From assembly GCA_036345935.2 (NCBI GenBank), contig JADWOT020000007.1, positions 10,067,990 through 10,131,989 of the forward strand: a DNA stretch of 64,000 nucleotides, given 5' to 3'. Below the pieces are notes generated by a model. The model saw only the letters and a list, made by a program, of their open reading frames with translations, did no database searches and was not told the DNA's origin. This document shows positions 60,014 to 64,000 of this stretch, in pieces. A program made the position numbers and the translations under genes. How positions within the stretch are numbered: the stretch's first letter is position 1; the number at the start of each line of letters is the position of its first letter. Origin of the DNA: Taenia hydatigena. Its lineage: Eukaryota > Platyhelminthes > Cestoda > Cyclophyllidea > Taeniidae.

Positions 60014-60938
60014 ATGGCTGCCTACAAGTGTATAGTGTGCCCTGCGTCGTTCAGAACTATCGTCTTATTCCATGCGCACTTGCTTCGTGAACACCAAAGT
60101 AATTTCCATTCTTCTTAAAATGCAGCTTTCCTATTCACACACACATCTCTGCCTGTGAATATACTTGTGTACGGATGTGTACGGTCATGCGTGTTTATGC
60201 CTAGTAATTGTATGGTAAATTGCTAACAGCTGGGTCGCATTGAGTAGACTAGCTTTTATTTAGATCCAAGTGTCCGGTTTTGCGCAACAAACGGTACAAT
60301 AGACGATGCCCTATTTTATCAGCTCCTATGTCACATCACTTATGCAACCATTAACATGACTTCACTAATCTACTTTTGATGCTTTACATTTTAGTTAAAG
60401 CGCAGGTGCCTTGTCCGATTTGCTTGTCTTTTCGCGATACGTTCGGGTTGGTTTTAATACATCAAAAAGGTGACAGAATTTATAATACCTCTCCGTCCTT
60501 TTTGCCGTATGCCTTAATGTGCCGATAAGTAACACAAGTCCTTTTTTCGTACCTTGCAAATAGCCCGGGATCACAACACTTGCTGTCTCTGTTTCTCGTC
60601 ATTTGAAAACTTTGATTTTCCTCTCGGTCACTTTATGAGAACTCATATTTGTAGGTTTGATTTTGCATAATTTTGATAGAACAAATGCCCAAACAAACTC
60701 CTCCCAAATTTACACTTTGTTGTAACATATTTTAGTCCGAAGAATAGAGAATTCACAAATACACCTTTACTGCACAGAATACTATGCAGAACATCTGACC
60801 TTGGAGGCAACGCTAGAACATATACGTTCAAGTCATCACGGTAGGTGTTCCGCTATTTATTCGGCGTATTTTGCAAAGCTTATGATTTTTTGTTGGTTTT
60901 CCCATTTTGCAGACTTTTGGCGCGCAGTATTTGAGTAG
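60014..60938 (+). CDS. Four-finger C2H2 zinc-finger protein, five exons
   Basis: Exons 60014-60098, 60395-60469, 60564-60650, 60736-60840 and 60913-60938 (TAG). All four introns (93, 85 and 72 bases except the first, 296) are phase 1 with good sites (A|GTAATT, ACATTTTAG; G|GTGACA, GCAAATAG; T|GTAGGT, ATATTTTAG; G|GTAGGT, CATTTTGCAG). The 125-residue product has finger 1 CIVCPASF...HAHLLREH wholly in exon 1; finger 2 CPICLSF in exon 2, whose second His (RDH) comes from exon 3; finger 3 CLCFSSF...HFMRTH in exon 3; and finger 4 in exon 4 with Tyr instead of the second Cys (CTEYY...HIRSSH). Spacing is C-X2-C-X12-H-X4/5-H. Likely a DNA- or RNA-binding nuclear protein. The frame is open back to 59918, so the true start may be upstream. 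Confidence 0.8.
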
Positions 60939-60939
60939 A

Positions 60940-61435
60940 ATCGGCTACAAATATCATGTAATCTTTGTGCCATTATGTCAATATCCTAATTAGAACCAGC
61001 AATCTAGTAAGAACAAGTGCTCATGGCGTGAGGGTTGTGACTGCACTTTAGGACAGAGCTCACGTAAACGCTGACATGGAGTGAACGATCGCGCAAAATT
61101 GATTAGGTATTGCTTAATTGAAAGGGTAGGGCAGATTTCTGACTGCATTGGATCGCGTCAGACCGCATCAGTACGTTAAGTAGTTGCAGACAGCGACAGT
61201 GCTTTCAAGAGGCTCCCATTTGGGCAAGATACATAGACCGCAAAGTTCTTGTTCGCACATGCAAATGCACACGCGACAGTCCATTTTAGTGCCATCCAAA
61301 AAGCTGCCTTACTTTGCCTGACATGGATATGTGCTAGGCATCGTGCCTTGCGAGTGAACATGCGCTCCATATGGGATGGATTTTGCATTTGCTATTCTGG
61401 TTCATTTATTCTGGCTAGCGCTACTTCTGTGAGCG
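60940..61435. other. Nothing recognised
   Basis: 3' flank of the zinc-finger gene; opposed short frames at 61176-61388 (-) and 61249-61473 (+), no motif. Confidence 0.3.
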
Positions 61436-61439
61436 GATT

Positions 61440-62345
61440 TAATGTAAGATCTATTTGCGTTTTTAATGCCTAAACTTGTATCTTGCAAAGTCTGAAGGAA
61501 TAATCTGCTAGAGTGGATCAAGTTATGAATGAAGTTAAAACGAAAGAGGAAAGTTGATTTAATGGACAAATCACTGTGGTATAAGTACCCGTTTTAGTTT
61601 GTTAAAAACGTTACTATGCATGTGTGTATGTCTACTGTGTGATCCGGATTCCTTTCGCTGCCATCAGTGAGCAATATTTTGATATCAAATGAGGTCACAA
61701 AAATGTTGAACCTACATGGTGCACATTCAACACGCATGCTAGTCATGACCTATTATCTATGGCGTTTCTGTGGTCATGCGAGTGGTTACACTGCTCAGAA
61801 AGAATAGCCATTGCTCAAATTACACCCGATCTAACTGCATAGAAGCCCAAAATGTTGTAAATTTGTTTTGCTAGACAGATTTTATAATTATTAGTAAAAC
61901 ATACATGCAACACAATTCGCTCCAGTTGATTAAGGTGAAATAACCGCTGCGTTTGATGCATTGCTTTATGACACCTTGTTTTCCAGACAGAATAAAGCGT
62001 TGGCTTTAGGGTTTCGATGTTGCTCATCTTTTTAAGGACAACGCTGCTTATCTCTCAAATTGCTGCCTTTAGAATGGCTACTAGCACAATGTTCCTTTTT
62101 CCAGGTGGCGTTCTAAGACGTGAGCAGACTAAGGAACTGGTCTTTTTGTACTCGTACATCAGGAGTGCAACAAACAGAGTCTCCGTCTATTACTGTCACT
62201 CAGTAGTGGTTAAACAGCAAATCGAGTCGCAAGAAAGCAAGGGAAGTGGATATGATTCGACCTGATGCACCAAGCCAGCAGCAATACAAAGGAAGTTGAC
62301 TCAAATACCAATTTAGGAATGCGCATCTTTGCAGTCGGTGGTCGA
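61440..62345 (+). repeat. B part of the B+C element, copy 2
   Basis: Same orientation as 23735-24640; here it is followed at once by the C part, showing that B and C are adjacent segments of one larger element. Confidence 0.8.
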
Positions 62346-62354
62346 TTTGGCAGC

Positions 62355-64000
62355 CCAGTCAGTATTGATCACTTCCCTTATCCAGCCAATCGGCGCAGCC
62401 TATTAACAAACTAAGATTCTCAAGTGCCATTTGGAAGTGTATGAAAGAATGCGTGAAGTTCCCAGCAGCCGGCACAACAGACAAACTTACACGTTTATGT
62501 ATTTTAATGGCATTATCGTGATTTTACGGTACCTCTAATGAACTTAACAGTGACTGTAGTGTGGTACTTAAAGCATGGCAAAATTGGATTACCAGTGCAC
62601 CTTGTGATAGGTGACTTGGTGAAATCGGTATAAAAATGCGCCATTAATGCAACATGATGGCATAGAAGACTTTAATTGTGCACAGTAGTGTATAACATTA
62701 AAACGGTGGCCGAACCAAAACAGATTGTGAGATGAACGTTCCTTTGCACAGCTCTGGAAAACAAATGATCCTGAACACACCTTGCTGCCATTAGCCTTGC
62801 TTGACCTATACTGAAAAAAGCCTTTTAAGGAAATTAGCTCCGTGCTGATCCGACATTGCGCCCATGGTACAATCATCACTTATGCAAAAGGTCTTAAAAG
62901 GTTGATGAATAGTCTTCGAGGCAGTACCGCAGAGGATTAACAGCGTATTTACAATTTGGACAATTTGAACATGCCGTGAAAGGGGATAGACGAAATGGTA
63001 TTGCTGATTTGCTAACAAGGTCTGACTATTGTCCAACTATGTGGAGATGCAGGGCGAAGCACCAGCTGGACTGTTTAGGTCATTATTCAGAATGACTTGT
63101 CGACCGCTGGATTAGGGGTGCATGACAAAACTATTGACATTTAATTTAAAATTCAGCAGGCTTGTTCAAAAATCGGGAAGCTGTCTTCTCGCTATCCATT
63201 TATGCTGTCTTGACGGGTAGATAAAATTGGCTAGCTTTGGAACACATAAAATTGTTTGGATAAGGTGATGAGTGGGCGTACTTTCCGCGGATGACGCACA
63301 TGTCCATCGACTTTGGTTATTCTTCTAACCATACCCTCAGCCAGACAGTTTACTTTTCTTCCAGAGAGGGACACTTGTAACATCCAAGACCATTTGCTGA
63401 CATGCGTGATGTCAAAAGTCTCCAAATGATATTGATACAGGCTTAACGCACTATCCTGACATAACCAATTCCAGAGGGTACCAAGGCTTGTCACACCAAA
63501 TTCGTCGGTTCTAAGGCAAGAGAAAACAAGGAGTAAACACAAACCGTCTATAGAGTGTGACGATCCCTGCGCGCAATCCGAATTATGTCTGCTTTGAATG
63601 CAAAGAAGGCATATTTAGGCTGCTATTAAATTGCAGGAAAATTTTGCTGTAATTCAGCCATGAGGCCTTCGTGCTAATTAGGCCGTATCTAGAAACCTAC
63701 TAAGACAATTTATTCACAGAGGACGAGTTTCATGCAGATTTTCTAATAATTTGGTACAACAATTAAAGAAAGAAAAAATGCCAGTCCATGATCCATTAAA
63801 AATAAATTATGCATAATAAAAAATTGTACGAGAAGGCTAACCTGCTAGTATGTAGTATAAAATGCATCCACGATGCATAAACGAAGATAATGGATTGTTA
63901 AACTAACAGCACAGACAAGCTTAGGTGCCCATTTCTGCGTTTCTCAGCATGACTTGTTACTAATCCGCCTTAAATACTCATTGAGAGTACTTGTGTCGAG
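62355..64000 (+). repeat. C part of the B+C element, copy 2
   Basis: Same orientation as 33655-35335 and likely to continue past the window. Minus-strand frames 62589-62879 and 63231-63542 (ending in a basic RRITKVDGHVRHPRK stretch) are fairly long but broken in the other copies; no domain recognised. Confidence 0.8.

Noticed and set aside
1..64000. CRISPR arrays, bacterial operons, rRNA or phage modules
   Set aside because: No regularly spaced direct repeats, no long or overlapping co-directional ORFs with Shine-Dalgarno sites, and no rRNA-like blocks; the sequence is eukaryotic in character.

Overview
The window is eukaryotic, almost certainly metazoan, nuclear DNA. It has no long open frames and no operons, rRNA or tRNA genes. 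It does hold short coding exons bounded by GT/AG sites with matching phases, introns from about 26 to several hundred bases, C2H2 zinc fingers, Ty3/Gypsy remnants and many diverged duplicated blocks. A parasitic flatworm with a repeat-rich genome (tapeworm or fluke) is my best guess. It rests on texture and very short introns, not on any marker gene.

The most striking locus is at 47.2-48.4 kb, a decayed endogenous circovirus-like element. A broken Rep gene (47231-47988, +) keeps the HUH-domain YCSK motif, Walker A, Walker B and motif C. It runs directly into a second, inverted Rep amino terminus (about 47950-48055, -). Beyond that lie a hairpin with a degenerate circovirus-type nonanucleotide loop (48189-48221) and an arginine-rich capsid-like start (48286-48375, +). 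Rep on the minus strand, hairpin, then Cap on the plus strand is the divergent order of a circovirus intergenic region.

Layout. 2-3.7 kb and 38.7-40.3 kb: inverted duplication carrying the same two exons. 5-12 kb: tandem and dispersed repeats plus a minus-strand Gypsy pol remnant. 13-14.6 kb: small spliced gene and a decayed ORF. 15-19 kb: two copies of repeat family A around a mucin-like, probably GPI-anchored pseudogene. 21.4-22.7 kb: minus-strand five-exon serine-rich gene. 25 kb: membrane protein fragment. 26-27.7, 36-38 and 9.5-12 kb: family F. 32.7-33.6 kb: unidentified gene with an inverted partial paralogue at 35.5 kb. 43 kb: four-exon plus-strand gene. 44.7 kb: zinc-finger exon. 46-47 kb: minus-strand exons just 5' of which the viral element sits. 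49.3-49.8 kb: minus-strand gene. 55.6-56.6 kb: minus-strand two-exon gene. 58-58.7 kb: plus-strand four-exon gene. 60-61 kb: five-exon zinc-finger gene with an inverted relic at 58.8 kb. 61.4 kb to the end: largest copy of a B+C repeat also found at 23.7, 33.7 and 54 kb.

All gene models come from reading frames and splice phases by eye; none was searched against a database. Most products are unidentified, and I say so. Repeat boundaries are approximate.
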